From positions 744,001 through 808,000 of the forward strand of contig NZ_CP121354.1 in NCBI RefSeq assembly GCF_029674545.1: 64,000 nt of DNA. Reading direction: 5' to 3'. This DNA is from Mesorhizobium sp. WSM4904. GTDB lineage: Bacteria > Pseudomonadota > Alphaproteobacteria > Rhizobiales > Rhizobiaceae. Within the stretch, counting starts at the first letter, position 1. Each line of letters opens with the position of its first letter. Positions 26,716 to 35,816 of this stretch are shown in pieces. The notes under the pieces were generated by a model, which saw nothing but the letters and a program-made list of their open reading frames with translations, ran no database searches and was not told the DNA's origin. A program made the position numbers and the translations under genes.

Positions 26716-28521
26716 TCAATCCCCCATCTTAAGCGCCTGGATAAACGCCTCCTGGGGAATATCCACCTTGCCGAACTGGCGCATCCGCTTCTTGCCCTCT
26801 TTCTGCTTGTCGAGCAGCTTGCGCTTGCGGGTCACGTCGCCGCCGTAGCATTTGGCGGTGACGTCCTTCCTGAGCGCCGAGACCGTCTCGCGGGCGATGA
26901 TGCGGCCGCCGATCGCGGCCTGGATCGGGATCTTGAATAGGTGCTGCGGGATCAGCTCCTTCAGCTTCTCGCACATGGCGCGGCCGCGTTTTTCCGCCGC
27001 CGAGCGGTGCACCAGCATGGACAGAGCGTCGACGGGCTCGTCATTGACCAGGATCGACATCTTCACCAGGTCGCCCTCGCGATAGTTGGTCAGGTGGTAG
27101 TCGAAGGAGGCGTAGCCCTTGGAGATCGACTTCAGGCGATCGTAGAAATCGAAGACGACCTCGTTGAGCGGCAGGTCGTAGGTCAGCATGGCGCGTTTGC
27201 CGACATAGGAGAGATCGGCCTGGATGCCGCGCCTGTCCTGGCAGAGTTTCAGGATGCCGCCGAGATAGTCGTCGGGGGTGAGGATGGTGGCGCGGATCCA
27301 CGGCTCCTCGATCGAGGCGATCTTGACCACGTCGGGCATGTCGGCCGGATTGTGCAGTTCCTTGGTCGTGCCGTCGATGAGGTTCATGCGGTAGACGACG
27401 GACGGCGCCGTGGCGATGAGGTCGAGGTTGAATTCGCGCTCCAGCCGCTCCTGGATGATCTCCAGATGCAAGAGGCCGAGGAAGCCGCAGCGGAAGCCGA
27501 AGCCGAGCGCGGCGGAGGTCTCCATTTCAAAGGAGAAGGAGGCGTCGTTGAGGCGCAGCTTGCCGACGGCGGCGCGCAGATCCTCGAAATCGGCGGCGTC
27601 GACCGGGAACAGGCCGCAGAACACCACCGGCTGCGCCGGCTTGAAGCCCGGCAGGGCCTTTGCCGTCGGGCGGCGGTCCTCGGTGATGGTGTCGCCGACG
27701 CGGGTGTCGGCCACTTCCTTGATCGAGCCGGTGAAGAAGCCGAACTCGCCGGGGCCGAGCTCGTCGACATTGACGCGGGCCGGCTTGAAGACGCCGGTGC
27801 GCTCGACGAGATATTTCGCGCCGGTGCCCATCATGCGGATGGTCTGGCCCTTCTTCATCACGCCGTCGATGATGCGCACCAGAACGATTACGCCGAGATA
27901 GGCGTCGTACCAGCTGTCGACCAGCATCGCCTTCAGCGGGGCGGCGATGTCGCCCTCGCGCGGCGGCGGCAGCTGGTGGACGATCGCCTCCAGCACGTCA
28001 GGCACGCCCAGCCCGGTCTTGGCCGAGATCAGCACGGCGTTGGAAGCATCGAGGCCGATCACCTCCTCGACCTGCTCGCGGATGCGCTCGGGCTCGGCCG
28101 CCGGCAGGTCGACCTTGTTCAGCACCACGACGATCTCGTGGTTGTTGTCGATCGCCTGGTAGACATTGGCGAGCGTCTGCGCCTCGACCCCTTGCGAGGC
28201 GTCGACCACCAGCAGCGAGCCCTCGCAGGCGGCCAAAGAGCGCGACACCTCATAGGCGAAGTCGACATGGCCGGGGGTGTCGATGAGGTTCAGCACATAG
28301 TCCTCGCCGTTCTTGGCGCGGTAGTTGAGCCGGACGGTCTGGGCCTTGATGGTGATGCCGCGCTCGCGCTCGATGTCCATCGAGTCCAGCACCTGCTCCT
28401 TCATGTCGCGCTCCTCCAGCGCGCCGGTGAGCTGGATCAGCCGGTCGGCAAGCGTGGATTTGCCATGGTCGATATGGGCGACGATGGAGAAGTTGCGGAT
28501 GTGGTCGAGGGGCGTCGTCAT
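26716..28521 (-). CDS. lepA: Elongation factor 4 (LepA)
   Basis: 601 residues from ATG at 28521. It is a ribosome-bound GTPase that back-translocates or remodels stalled ribosomes. The G motifs are clear: [17 protein letters not shown] and NKVDLP, and the C-terminal LepA-specific domain ends [22 protein letters not shown]. The frame extends 26 residues upstream, but those are proline/arginine-rich and unlike the family. It is a housekeeping gene and marks the right edge of the Z1 island. Confidence 0.97.
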   Translation of the reverse strand: MTTPLDHIRNFSIVAHIDHGKSTLADRLIQLTGALEERDMKEQVLDSMDIERERGITIKAQTVRLNYRAKNGEDYVLNLIDTPGHVDFAYEVSRSLAACEGSLLVVDASQGVEAQTLANVYQAIDNNHEIVVVLNKVDLPAAEPERIREQVEEVIGLDASNAVLISAKTGLGVPDVLEAIVHQLPPPREGDIAAPLKAMLVDSWYDAYLGVIVLVRIIDGVMKKGQTIRMMGTGAKYLVERTGVFKPARVNVDELGPGEFGFFTGSIKEVADTRVGDTITEDRRPTAKALPGFKPAQPVVFCGLFPVDAADFEDLRAAVGKLRLNDASFSFEMETSAALGFGFRCGFLGLLHLEIIQERLEREFNLDLIATAPSVVYRMNLIDGTTKELHNPADMPDVVKIASIEEPWIRATILTPDDYLGGILKLCQDRRGIQADLSYVGKRAMLTYDLPLNEVVFDFYDRLKSISKGYASFDYHLTNYREGDLVKMSILVNDEPVDALSMLVHRSAAEKRGRAMCEKLKELIPQHLFKIPIQAAIGGRIIARETVSALRKDVTAKCYGGDVTRKRKLLDKQKEGKKRMRQFGKVDIPQEAFIQALKMGD

Positions 28522-28639
28522 GCGGCGCGCTTTAGCAGGGGCGGGGATAGGGGGCAAGCGGCGGGGGCGGGGTGCGATCGGAGCAAAGCAGACAAACATG
28601 CTGGTCGACGTCCGGGCACAACCAATTGTCGGCGTCGGC

Positions 28640-28816
28640 GCTGCCCCTCATCGCCCTGCCGGGCACTTCTCCCCGTATAGAGACGGGGAGAAGGGGCCGG
28701 GCCGCAACGCCGGCTTCCTTCCTGCAACGCTGGCAATTGGCGAAACCATCAATGAGAGCGCCCCTCTCCCCGTCACTATACGGGGAGAGGATGCCGGCAG
28801 GCAGGTGAGGGGCAGC
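28640..28816. repeat. R4 palindromic repeat, copy 1
   Basis: 177 bases bounded by perfect 11-base inverted ends (GCTGCCCCTCA and its complement), with two inner CTTCTCCCCGT-type hairpins. A second copy lies at 33875-34050. It occupies most of the 28522-28947 gap; the last 130 bases of that gap hold the promoter region of the next gene. Confidence 0.8.
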
Positions 28817-28947
28817 ACAGGCTTTGGAAGACAGGACATCCGCCCAGGAACATTCAAATCCGCTTAAACTTTCATCCATCCCTTTAAGGCATCATTCGAC
28901 CCGTTGGGGATGGCGGGCTTTGCCGCCGATGGCTTTGGGGTCAGATA

Positions 28948-30012
28948 ATGTTTTCGTCGCCAAGAGATTTCGTCCGCTCGGAAAGCGGCTCGATGATGCC
29001 GGTCATGATGATGATCACGATCCCGCTCCTGCTCGCGGTCGGGTTTTCCGTCGACTACACCTCGGCGGTGACCACCAGGAGCGACATGCAGAACGCGCTG
29101 GACGCGGCGGTGCTGTCGATCACCACCCTGCCGACCACGACGTCGAATGCCGACCGCCAGACGGCGCTGCAGCAGGCCTATGCGGCCAATAGCGGGCAGG
29201 GCACGGCGACGCTCACCGGCGTCAACGTCGCCGCCGACGGCACGGCGACCTTCAGCGCCAAGGCGACCTATCCGATGCCGACCGATTTCATGCAGATCGC
29301 CAGGATCAAGACGGTGACCGTCGGCGTCGGCTCCTCGGTGCGCAAGACGCCGGCGCTGACGCAGGCCGACTTCAAGGTGACGAAAGTGTCGGGCTACTGG
29401 GCGAAGACCATGACGCTCTACGGCACCAAGTTCGGCGAAACCACAGCCAAGCCGTTGATGACGATCAGCTATACCTATAACGGCTATGGCGATCCGAAAG
29501 GCTACGGCACGACGACGGTGAGCACGATCAACGGATCGACGACGACGGTGGTCCAAAAACAGGTGTGCACGACCAGCACGGTGAAGAGCTTCACCAATCT
29601 GCCGACCGGAGCGATCACGCAGACCAGCGGCAGCAAGAAATATGTGACGACCTGCGCCAACACGTTCTATCCCGCCAACAGCACCGGCGCGGTGATCGAC
29701 GTCAGCCAGATGGACAAGCTTTATCTGGAGATGAAGGTGCCTTCGGGCAATCCGACGACGCTGCGGTCGGACGATGCCGCCACCTCGAACCGGCTCTATA
29801 TCGGTACCAGCACTACCAACATGCCCGAGGTTGCGACCGGCCAGACGGTCGACATCTTCACCGCCGTGCCCTGCGGCCAGACCGGCTACCAAGCCTGGGA
29901 AGACGGCGGCAACCCGGTGCCGGCCGATGTCAGCAATGCCGACTTCTTCTACACGACCACCGGCAAATGCGACTTCAACCGTCGGCCGTCGGAGACGATG
30001 CTGACGCAGTAG
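28948..30012 (+). CDS. Tad-like pilus assembly protein (TadE/TadG N-terminus)
   Basis: 354 residues. The N-terminus has the Tad pattern: a short cytosolic part with FVRSESGSMMPVMMM, one hydrophobic helix, then VDYTSAVTTRSDMQNALDAAVL. The rest is extracytoplasmic, rich in Thr, Ser and Gly, with two cysteine pairs (about residues 205-235 and 310-350). TadG relatives often carry a von Willebrand domain; none is visible. No other tad/flp genes are adjacent, so it is an orphan. Confidence 0.72.
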   Translation: MFSSPRDFVRSESGSMMPVMMMITIPLLLAVGFSVDYTSAVTTRSDMQNALDAAVLSITTLPTTTSNADRQTALQQAYAANSGQGTATLTGVNVAADGTATFSAKATYPMPTDFMQIARIKTVTVGVGSSVRKTPALTQADFKVTKVSGYWAKTMTLYGTKFGETTAKPLMTISYTYNGYGDPKGYGTTTVSTINGSTTTVVQKQVCTTSTVKSFTNLPTGAITQTSGSKKYVTTCANTFYPANSTGAVIDVSQMDKLYLEMKVPSGNPTTLRSDDAATSNRLYIGTSTTNMPEVATGQTVDIFTAVPCGQTGYQAWEDGGNPVPADVSNADFFYTTTGKCDFNRRPSETMLTQ

Positions 30013-30083
30013 GGGCGCTTTTCGCTTCCCCCGTTGTGGGAGGAAGGGCGCGGCGCCGCCGCTGCTGATCTCCCCCACGAGGG

Positions 30084-30404
30084 TAACGGTATGCACACAT
30101 TTCCAAGCGGCTGGTCTTTGGCGATAGCGTGCATGGCAGCTTGGCGCATGCATTGTCTAATGTAGCGCTGGTCGACCCCCCACTCCGTCTCGGCTTCGCC
30201 GAGCCACCTCTCCCCCGATCGACGGCGTAGAGGAAGGCGCCAGGCTTTTTGCCGTCAATGCTTGTCCAGCAGCGCTCCCTTCCTTTCCCTCCGGAGGGAG
30301 GAAAGGTGGCGCTGCGAAGCAGCGACGGATTGGGGGAACCACGTGGCAATCAAGCCGCGGCCTTATCAGTCACGCCAGTCACGGAAGATGTGTGCATCCC
30401 CTAG
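30084..30404 (+). repeat. R1 MITE-like repeat, copy C, with 11-base flanking duplication
   Basis: Longest copy of R1, about 321 bases. Its ends carry inverted ATGCACACAT-type sequences. It is bordered by CCCCACGAGGG on the left (30073-30083) and right (30405-30415). Removing it restores an R3-like hairpin, so it inserted into that hairpin. It accounts for most of the 30013-30532 gap. Confidence 0.85.
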
Positions 30405-30532
30405 CCCCACGAGGGGGGAGATCGGCCGTCGCGCCGGCCGTCGCCAATCTCCCAATCACAAACCGGTGAAGCTGTAACGAAGCCTCCTGCCACGGCGAAA
30501 TGGGAGCATCGCCGCAACGGAGACTGCTTCTC

Positions 30533-31249
30533 ATGACCGGACCAAAGACAACGCTCGGCAGGCTCGCCGGCGCGGCATTTGCCGCGCTTGCCGCCACTGT
30601 CGGTGCTGCTTCCGCGCAGCCGCTCACCGTGGTGGAGCTGTTCACCAGCCAGGGCTGCTCGTCCTGCCCGCCGGCCAATGCCAATCTGATCAAGGTCAAG
30701 GACCAGCCGGGCGTGCTGGCGCTGTCCTTCAACGTCACCTATTGGGACTATCTCGGCTGGAAGGACACGTTCGGCCGGCAGGAATTCACCCAGCGCCAGG
30801 TCAATTACGAGCCGACGCTCGGCCATGACGGGCCGTTCACGCCGCAGGTGGTGGTGAACGGCAGCGCCGACGCGGTCGGCGCCAAGCCCGGCGAGATCCA
30901 GAATTTGATCGCCCAGAGTCTGATCAATAAGGGCGGCCGCACAAAGGGTCCGGACGTCGCGCTTGCCGGCGGCAAAGTCAGCATCGGCGCCGGCAAGGCG
31001 CCAGGCGGCGCGGCCGACGTCTGGCTGGTGCGCTACAGGCGCGGCGTCGTCGAGGTGCCGGTGGCGCGCGGCGAGAATACCGGACGCACGCTGCCGCACG
31101 CCAATGTCGTGCATTCGCTGCAAAGGCTCGGCCGCTGGAACGGCCAGGCGACGACGCTGCCGCTGCCGGCGGCAAGCGGGGGCTTAAGCACCGCGGTGCT
31201 GGTGCAGAGCCCTGGCGGCGGGCCGATCCTGGCCGCGGCCACCAACTGA
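30533..31249 (+). CDS. Secreted DUF1223 thioredoxin-like protein
   Basis: 238 residues with a signal peptide ending ASA. The mature start is VVELFTSQGCSSCPPAN, a thioredoxin-like CxxC (CSSC) typical of DUF1223. FNVTYWDYLGWKDTFG and TPQVVVNG complete the family pattern. Probable periplasmic thiol-redox protein. ATG at 30533 is preferred, with GGAG upstream; an in-frame ATG at 30500 would give an 11-residue extension. Confidence 0.87.
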   Translation: MTGPKTTLGRLAGAAFAALAATVGAASAQPLTVVELFTSQGCSSCPPANANLIKVKDQPGVLALSFNVTYWDYLGWKDTFGRQEFTQRQVNYEPTLGHDGPFTPQVVVNGSADAVGAKPGEIQNLIAQSLINKGGRTKGPDVALAGGKVSIGAGKAPGGAADVWLVRYRRGVVEVPVARGENTGRTLPHANVVHSLQRLGRWNGQATTLPLPAASGGLSTAVLVQSPGGGPILAAATN

Positions 31250-31333
31250 TCATCCTTTTCGCGCGGCGCCGCAGGTCGCGGCAACGCATTCAACGGGCCC
31301 GCATGCGCGCGCCACAACCCAAGGAGACTATCC

Positions 31334-31654
31334 ATGACCAAATTCCTGACGGCGCTCGCGCTTGCGCTCGCAACCTTCGCCGCCGGCGCCCGCGCCGACG
31401 ACGCGACCAACGCCATGAAGCCGGCCAACGCCATGGCCACCGACGCGATGAAGCCGGCGACGGATGCGATGAAGCCCGCAACGGACGCAATGAAACCGGC
31501 CGATGCCATGAAGCCCGATGCGATGAGCACCGAGGCGATGAAGCCCGCCACCGACGCAATGAAGCCCGCGGATGCGATGAAGCCTGCGACGGATGCGATG
31601 AAGCCGGTTACGGATGCGATGAAGCCGGCGGACGCTATGGCTCCGGCGCAGTAA
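31334..31654 (+). CDS. Secreted methionine-rich repeat protein (MXKDX-type)
   Basis: 106 residues. A signal peptide ends at ARA. The remaining 84 residues are almost all repeats of AMKP joined by TD, PAD or PAT; AMKP occurs ten times and there are thirteen methionines. AAGGAGA precedes the ATG. It resembles the small low-complexity pentapeptide-repeat proteins of rhizobia. The next gene is a secreted methionine sulfoxide reductase, which suggests a periplasmic oxidant sink (inference). Confidence 0.75.
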   Translation: MTKFLTALALALATFAAGARADDATNAMKPANAMATDAMKPATDAMKPATDAMKPADAMKPDAMSTEAMKPATDAMKPADAMKPATDAMKPVTDAMKPADAMAPAQ

Positions 31655-31677
31655 GGTCGCCCTATGGCTTGCGACGC

Positions 31678-31800
31678 TCCCTTACCCAGCCTCCGCTTCG
31701 CTCGGCTGACCTCTCCCGGGTGGGGAGAGGAGATCGCCGACGCCGGCGCCAGCCTCTTCTCCCTCGGGGAGAAGGTGGCCCGAAGGGCCGGATGCGGGGG
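31678..31800. repeat. R5 palindromic sequence
   Basis: CCGCTTCGCTCGG and CTCTCCC-type hairpins followed by CTTCTCCCTCGGGGAGAAGG. It has the same style as the other palindromes, but no second copy was found in this window. Confidence 0.45.
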
Positions 31801-31885
31801 AGCGCCGCGAGCCGCCGCACGGCAAAGTGAGACCCTCTCGGCGGCTTCTCTCGTGTATATTGGAACAACAACAAGGAGATCCGAC

Positions 31886-32614
31886 ATGAACGGCATCGAC
31901 AAAAAGACGGCGCGGCGATCGCTGGCTCCGCTTGCGGCGCTGGTGCTGACGGCGGCGGCCGCCGCATTCTGGCAGACGCCGGCCCGCTCGGCCGAGGACG
32001 CGGTGGTGATCCCGCCGCCGGCCGTGGACGAGAAGGCGGCGAGCGGCACCGAGAAGGCCATCTTCGCGGGCGGCTGCTTCTGGGGCGTGCAGGGCGTGTT
32101 CCAGCACGTCAAGGGCGTCAGCAAGGCCGTTTCCGGCTACACCGGCGGCAGCGCCGAGAACGCCGTCTACGAGGTCGTCGGTACCGGCCGGACCGGCCAC
32201 GCGGAATCGGTCGAGATCACCTACGACCCGTCGAAGGTGACCTATGGCCAGCTCCTGCAGGTCTATTTCTCGGTCGCGCACAATCCGACGCAGCTCAACT
32301 ACCAGGGGCCGGACCAGGGCACACAGTACCGCTCGACGATCTTCGCCGAGAACGACGAGCAGAAGAGGGTGGCCGAGAGCTACATCGCCCAGCTCGACAA
32401 GGCCAAGGTGTTCGGCAAGCCGATCGTAACCACGCTGGAGACCGGCAAGACCTTCTATCCGGCTGAGGACTACCATCAGGACTTCCTGACGCTGAACCCG
32501 ACCTATCCCTATATCGTCTATAACGACCTGCCGAAGATCGAGAACCTGAAGGCGCTGTTCCCGCAGCTCTACAGCGAGAAGCCGGTGCTGGTGCTGGCAA
32601 GTAGCAAGAGCTGA
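31886..32614 (+). CDS. msrA: Peptide methionine sulfoxide reductase MsrA, exported
   Basis: 242 residues. An N-terminal export signal with a KKTARRS start and a hydrophobic stretch precedes the MsrA domain. The catalytic cysteine is in AGGCFWGVQ (Cys64). YTGG, GHAESVEITYDP and YHQDF are further family motifs. It reduces S-methionine sulfoxide in proteins. AAGGAG lies nine bases before the ATG. Located after the methionine-rich secreted protein gene, from which it is separated by the R5 palindrome. Confidence 0.94.
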   Translation: MNGIDKKTARRSLAPLAALVLTAAAAAFWQTPARSAEDAVVIPPPAVDEKAASGTEKAIFAGGCFWGVQGVFQHVKGVSKAVSGYTGGSAENAVYEVVGTGRTGHAESVEITYDPSKVTYGQLLQVYFSVAHNPTQLNYQGPDQGTQYRSTIFAENDEQKRVAESYIAQLDKAKVFGKPIVTTLETGKTFYPAEDYHQDFLTLNPTYPYIVYNDLPKIENLKALFPQLYSEKPVLVLASSKS

Positions 32615-32620
32615 GTACCT

Positions 32621-32764
32621 AATCTCCCCCTCGAGGGGGAGATGTCGCCGAAGGCGACAGAGGGGGTCGCCGCGCGTGGAGTGCCGGCCTTCAGCATGAC
32701 GTCGGCGATCTATGTGAGACGACCCCCTCTGGCCTGCCGGCCATCTCCCCCTCAAGGGGGGAGA
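32621..32764. repeat. R3 palindromic repeat, copy 2
   Basis: CTCCCCCTCGAGGGGGAG at the left, a mirrored arm at the right and GACCCCCTCT inside, as at 21469-21623. It fills the convergent gap between msrA and cydB. Confidence 0.75.
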
Positions 32765-32770
32765 TCACAT

Positions 32771-33775
32771 TCAATCATACGTCAGATCCGTCGCCTTCCC
32801 GCCGAACACGCGATAGGCGTAGAACGAATAGAAGATGATGATCGGCAGCACGACGACGACGCCGGCCAGGATGACCGCCAGGCTTTCCGGCGCTGAAGCC
32901 GCCTGCCAGATCGTCAGCCTGTCGGGCACGACATAGGGATAGAACGACCAGGCGAGCCCGGCGAAGCCGAGCGTGAAGATGGCGGCCAGGGTGAGGAACG
33001 GGCGGAGCGCGTGCCGGTCGTTCGGCTTCGGCAGATGGAAGGTCTGCCGCCACAGCCCGAGGAACAGCAGCGCCGACGCGATCGGCAGCGGCGAGAGATA
33101 GAGGAGCTCCGGCCAGAGGAACCATTTGTCGAAGATGCGCGGGCTGGCGAAGGGGGTGGCCAAGGACACCGCCACCATGCCGAGCGCCGTCAGCACCAGC
33201 GTGGTGCGCAGCCAGCGCACGGCCTTCACCTGCAATTCACCCTCGGTCTTGTAGATCAGCCAGGCCGAGCCCATGGCAGCGTAAGCCGCCGACAGGCAGA
33301 GCGCCACCAGCGCGCCGAAGGCCATGCCGCCAAAGCCGACATCCAACCCGAGCACATAGACGCCCAGCATGTAGCCCTGCGCCAGCGAGGCGGTCGCCGA
33401 GCCCAGAAAGAAGATGCGGTTCCAGCGCTGCTTCTTGCCGGCCGGCACCTTGGCGCGGAAATCGAAGGCGACGCCGCGCAGGATCAACCCGACCAGCAGC
33501 ACGAAGACCGGCAAATAGAGCGCGGTCAGGATGGTGCCGTGCGCCATCGGGAAGGCGACCAGCAAGAGCCCCACCGCCAGCACCAGCCAGGTCTCGTTGG
33601 CGTCCCAGAACGGACCGATGGCCGCGATCATCGTGTCCTGCTCGGCATCCTCGGCGGCGGCGAACAGGATGCCGATGCCGAGATCGAAACCGTCGAGCAC
33701 GACATAGATAAGGATGGCGAGGCCCATCAGGCCGGCGAAGATCAGCGGCAGCGCGGTCGGCCAGTCGAAACTCAT
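32771..33775 (-). CDS. cydB: Cytochrome bd-type ubiquinol oxidase subunit II
   Basis: 334 residues with about eight membrane helices. The start ILIYVVLDGFDLGIGIL, then FWDANETWLVLAVG and FPMAHG, are CydB signatures. It pairs with CydA to reduce oxygen with quinol. The length fits the short, cyanide-insensitive (Cio) type. GGGAG precedes the ATG. It lies 383 bases downstream of cydA, with an R4 repeat between. Confidence 0.95.
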   Translation of the reverse strand: MSFDWPTALPLIFAGLMGLAILIYVVLDGFDLGIGILFAAAEDAEQDTMIAAIGPFWDANETWLVLAVGLLLVAFPMAHGTILTALYLPVFVLLVGLILRGVAFDFRAKVPAGKKQRWNRIFFLGSATASLAQGYMLGVYVLGLDVGFGGMAFGALVALCLSAAYAAMGSAWLIYKTEGELQVKAVRWLRTTLVLTALGMVAVSLATPFASPRIFDKWFLWPELLYLSPLPIASALLFLGLWRQTFHLPKPNDRHALRPFLTLAAIFTLGFAGLAWSFYPYVVPDRLTIWQAASAPESLAVILAGVVVVLPIIIFYSFYAYRVFGGKATDLTYD

Positions 33776-33874
33776 CTTTCTTCTCCCCGCTCATCAGAGC
33801 CGTTTAATCTCGACGTGGTCGGGTGAGCCTCTATCTCCGAGGCATTCGGTTGTGACCTATTGTCGAGGTCGGCG

Positions 33875-34050
33875 CTGCCCCTCATCCCCCTGCCGGGACC
33901 TTCTCCCCGTATAGTGACGGGGAGAAGGGGACCGGCCGCAACCTCGGCGCTCGTTCTGCAACGCTGGTGATTGGCGAAACCCTTGATGACGGCGCCCCTC
34001 TCCCCGTCACTATACGGGGAGAGGATGCCGGCAGGCAGGTGAGGGGCGGC
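33875..34050. repeat. R4 palindromic repeat, copy 2
   Basis: 176 bases matching 28640-28816, with ends GCTGCCCCTCA and TGAGGGGCGGC. It lies inside the cydA-cydB gap (33776-34158). The remainder of the gap shows no gene. Confidence 0.8.
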
Positions 34051-34158
34051 GCCGGCGCCCGATTGAAGTGCCGAAACAAACCGTAGCGATCGCTGATCTC
34101 TATCTATTCGTTCTGGCATGATATCTCCCAAGCCGGACACTGCGCTGACCTTTGGAAT

Positions 34159-35520
34159 TCACTCCCCGGCAGCCGGCTGCGACAAAGCCGCGTTCATGAC
34201 GCCCGGCAGCGGCGAGGTGTCGCCGTCCTTGGCCGCCTTCAGCGCCAGATGCACCAGCACGCCGAGATAGGCGATCAAGAGCAGCACATAGAGAATGAGA
34301 TAGACGGCCAGGGTCAGCGCCACATGGCTGCCGGCGACGGGGCCGACGGCGTCGGCCGTCTTCAGCACGCCGGTGACCAGCCAGGGCTGGCGGCCGATCT
34401 CGGTCGTGTACCAGCCGGCTAAAGTCGCCAGCCAGCCGGACAGCGCCATCGGCACCATGATGAGCGCCAGCGGCTTCGGCAGGCTGTGGCGGCGCTTGAG
34501 GAAGAAGGCCGCCGACCAGGAGACGATCAGCATCAGTATGCCGGTGCCGACCATGACGCGGAAGCCCCAGAACACCGGGAAGACCGGCGGATGACTGCCC
34601 GGATAGTCGTTGAGGCCGGGCACGACGCCGCTCGTCGAGTGGCGCAGCACCAGGCTGGCGCCGTCGGGAACGGCGAGCTCGAACCTGTTTTCCTTGGCCG
34701 CCTCGTCGGGCAGGGCGAACAGCACCAGCGGCACGTTGGGACCGGTGTTCCAGTTCGCCTCCATGGCGGCGATCTTCTGCGGCTGGTGCGCGAGCGTGTT
34801 CAAGCCGTGCTGGTCGCCGGCAAAGATCTGGATCGGGATCAGGATGGCGGCGGTGAAGACGCCGGTCCGCAGCGCCTTCCACATCGATTCGGACCGGTCG
34901 CCGTAAAGATAGCGCATCGCCGACAGGCCGGCGATCAGGAAGGAGACCGTCAGGCCGGAGGCGAGCAGCATGTGCACCAGCCGGTAAGGCATGGACGGGT
35001 TGAAGACGATCGCCCACCAGTCAACGGCATGGGCCTTGCCGTCGATCATCTCGAAGCCGGCCGGCGTCTGCATCCAGGAGTTCAGCGCGATGATCCAGAA
35101 GGCCGAGACCGTCGTGCCGCCCGCCACCAGCACGGTCGCCAGCGTGTGGATGCGGTTGGAGACGCGGCGGAAGCCGAACAGCATGATGCCGAGGAAGGCC
35201 GCCTCGAGGAAGAAGGCGGTGAGCACCTCATAGGCAAGCAGCGGCCCGGCGATGTTGCCGACGGTCTCCATATAGCCCGGCCAGTTGGTGCCGAACTGGA
35301 AGCTCATGGTGACGCCTGAGACGACGCCCATGGCGAAGGAGAGCGCGAAAACCTTCACCCAGGTGAAATAAGCGCGCATCCAGGCGGAGTCGCCTGATGC
35401 GTTGTAGCGGAGCTTGAAGAAGAGAAGCACCCAGCCAAGTGCAATGGTGATCGCCGGAAACAGGATATGGAACGAAATATTCGCGCCAAACTGGATACGC
35501 GACAGAATGAGCGGGTCCAT
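34159..35520 (-). CDS. cydA: Cytochrome bd-type ubiquinol oxidase subunit I, Cio-like
   Basis: 453 residues with nine membrane helices. RIQFGANISFHILFPA contains the heme-ligand His, and FGTNWPGYMETVGNIAGPLLAYE and FWGFRVMVG are CydA signatures. The periplasmic Q-loop is short, as in cyanide-insensitive oxidases. ATG at 35520 follows GGAG; a six-residue extension is open upstream. The promoter is at 35550-35578. The oxidase gives respiration under low oxygen or heme-copper oxidase inhibition. Confidence 0.95.
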   Translation of the reverse strand: MDPLILSRIQFGANISFHILFPAITIALGWVLLFFKLRYNASGDSAWMRAYFTWVKVFALSFAMGVVSGVTMSFQFGTNWPGYMETVGNIAGPLLAYEVLTAFFLEAAFLGIMLFGFRRVSNRIHTLATVLVAGGTTVSAFWIIALNSWMQTPAGFEMIDGKAHAVDWWAIVFNPSMPYRLVHMLLASGLTVSFLIAGLSAMRYLYGDRSESMWKALRTGVFTAAILIPIQIFAGDQHGLNTLAHQPQKIAAMEANWNTGPNVPLVLFALPDEAAKENRFELAVPDGASLVLRHSTSGVVPGLNDYPGSHPPVFPVFWGFRVMVGTGILMLIVSWSAAFFLKRRHSLPKPLALIMVPMALSGWLATLAGWYTTEIGRQPWLVTGVLKTADAVGPVAGSHVALTLAVYLILYVLLLIAYLGVLVHLALKAAKDGDTSPLPGVMNAALSQPAAGE

Positions 35521-35549
35521 GCTCGGCTCCGGCTGCAATTTATGCTTGA

Positions 35550-35578
35550 AGGATAGGCTTCAAACACGCGTCGGTCAA
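35550..35578 (-). promoter_or_regulatory. Promoter of cydA
   Basis: Minus strand TTGACC (35573-35578), 17-base spacer, TATCCT (35550-35555). An inverted repeat TTGAAG-N6-CTTCAA (35546-35563) covers the -10 box and could be a repressor site. It does not match an FNR/FixK box. Confidence 0.6.
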
Positions 35579-35750
35579 AGCGGCGCGGCGTCACGCGAGG
35601 CGCGTTGTCGCAGTGCCAGACGCGACGCCGCGCCTGCATGAATAATCCTGCCACGTGACAGCTTGCCGACGCCACGGGCACCCCGCGACGGCCGTTGAGC
35701 CGCCGGGCGGCGAGCGTGACTGTCCAGAGCTGTCAGCAGCGCTGCAAATT

Positions 35751-35770
35751 GCCGGTTTGAATAAACCGGC
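35751..35770. promoter_or_regulatory. Inverted repeat upstream of the ABC exporter
   Basis: GCCGGTTT-N4-AAACCGGC is a perfect inverted repeat 47 bases before the ATPase start. It may be an operator or leader hairpin. No regulator gene is adjacent. Confidence 0.4.
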
Positions 35771-35816
35771 ATCCGACCTATATGAGGTCACGTTTTCCAG
35801 CCGGCCATATTTCAGC

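Noticed and set aside
26941..28680. A 579-codon open frame on the plus strand
   Set aside because: Shadow of lepA.
31400..31650. Tandem short repeats that could suggest a CRISPR or minisatellite
   Set aside because: The period is 15-21 bases and in frame with a signal-peptide-bearing gene. There are no spacers and no cas genes.
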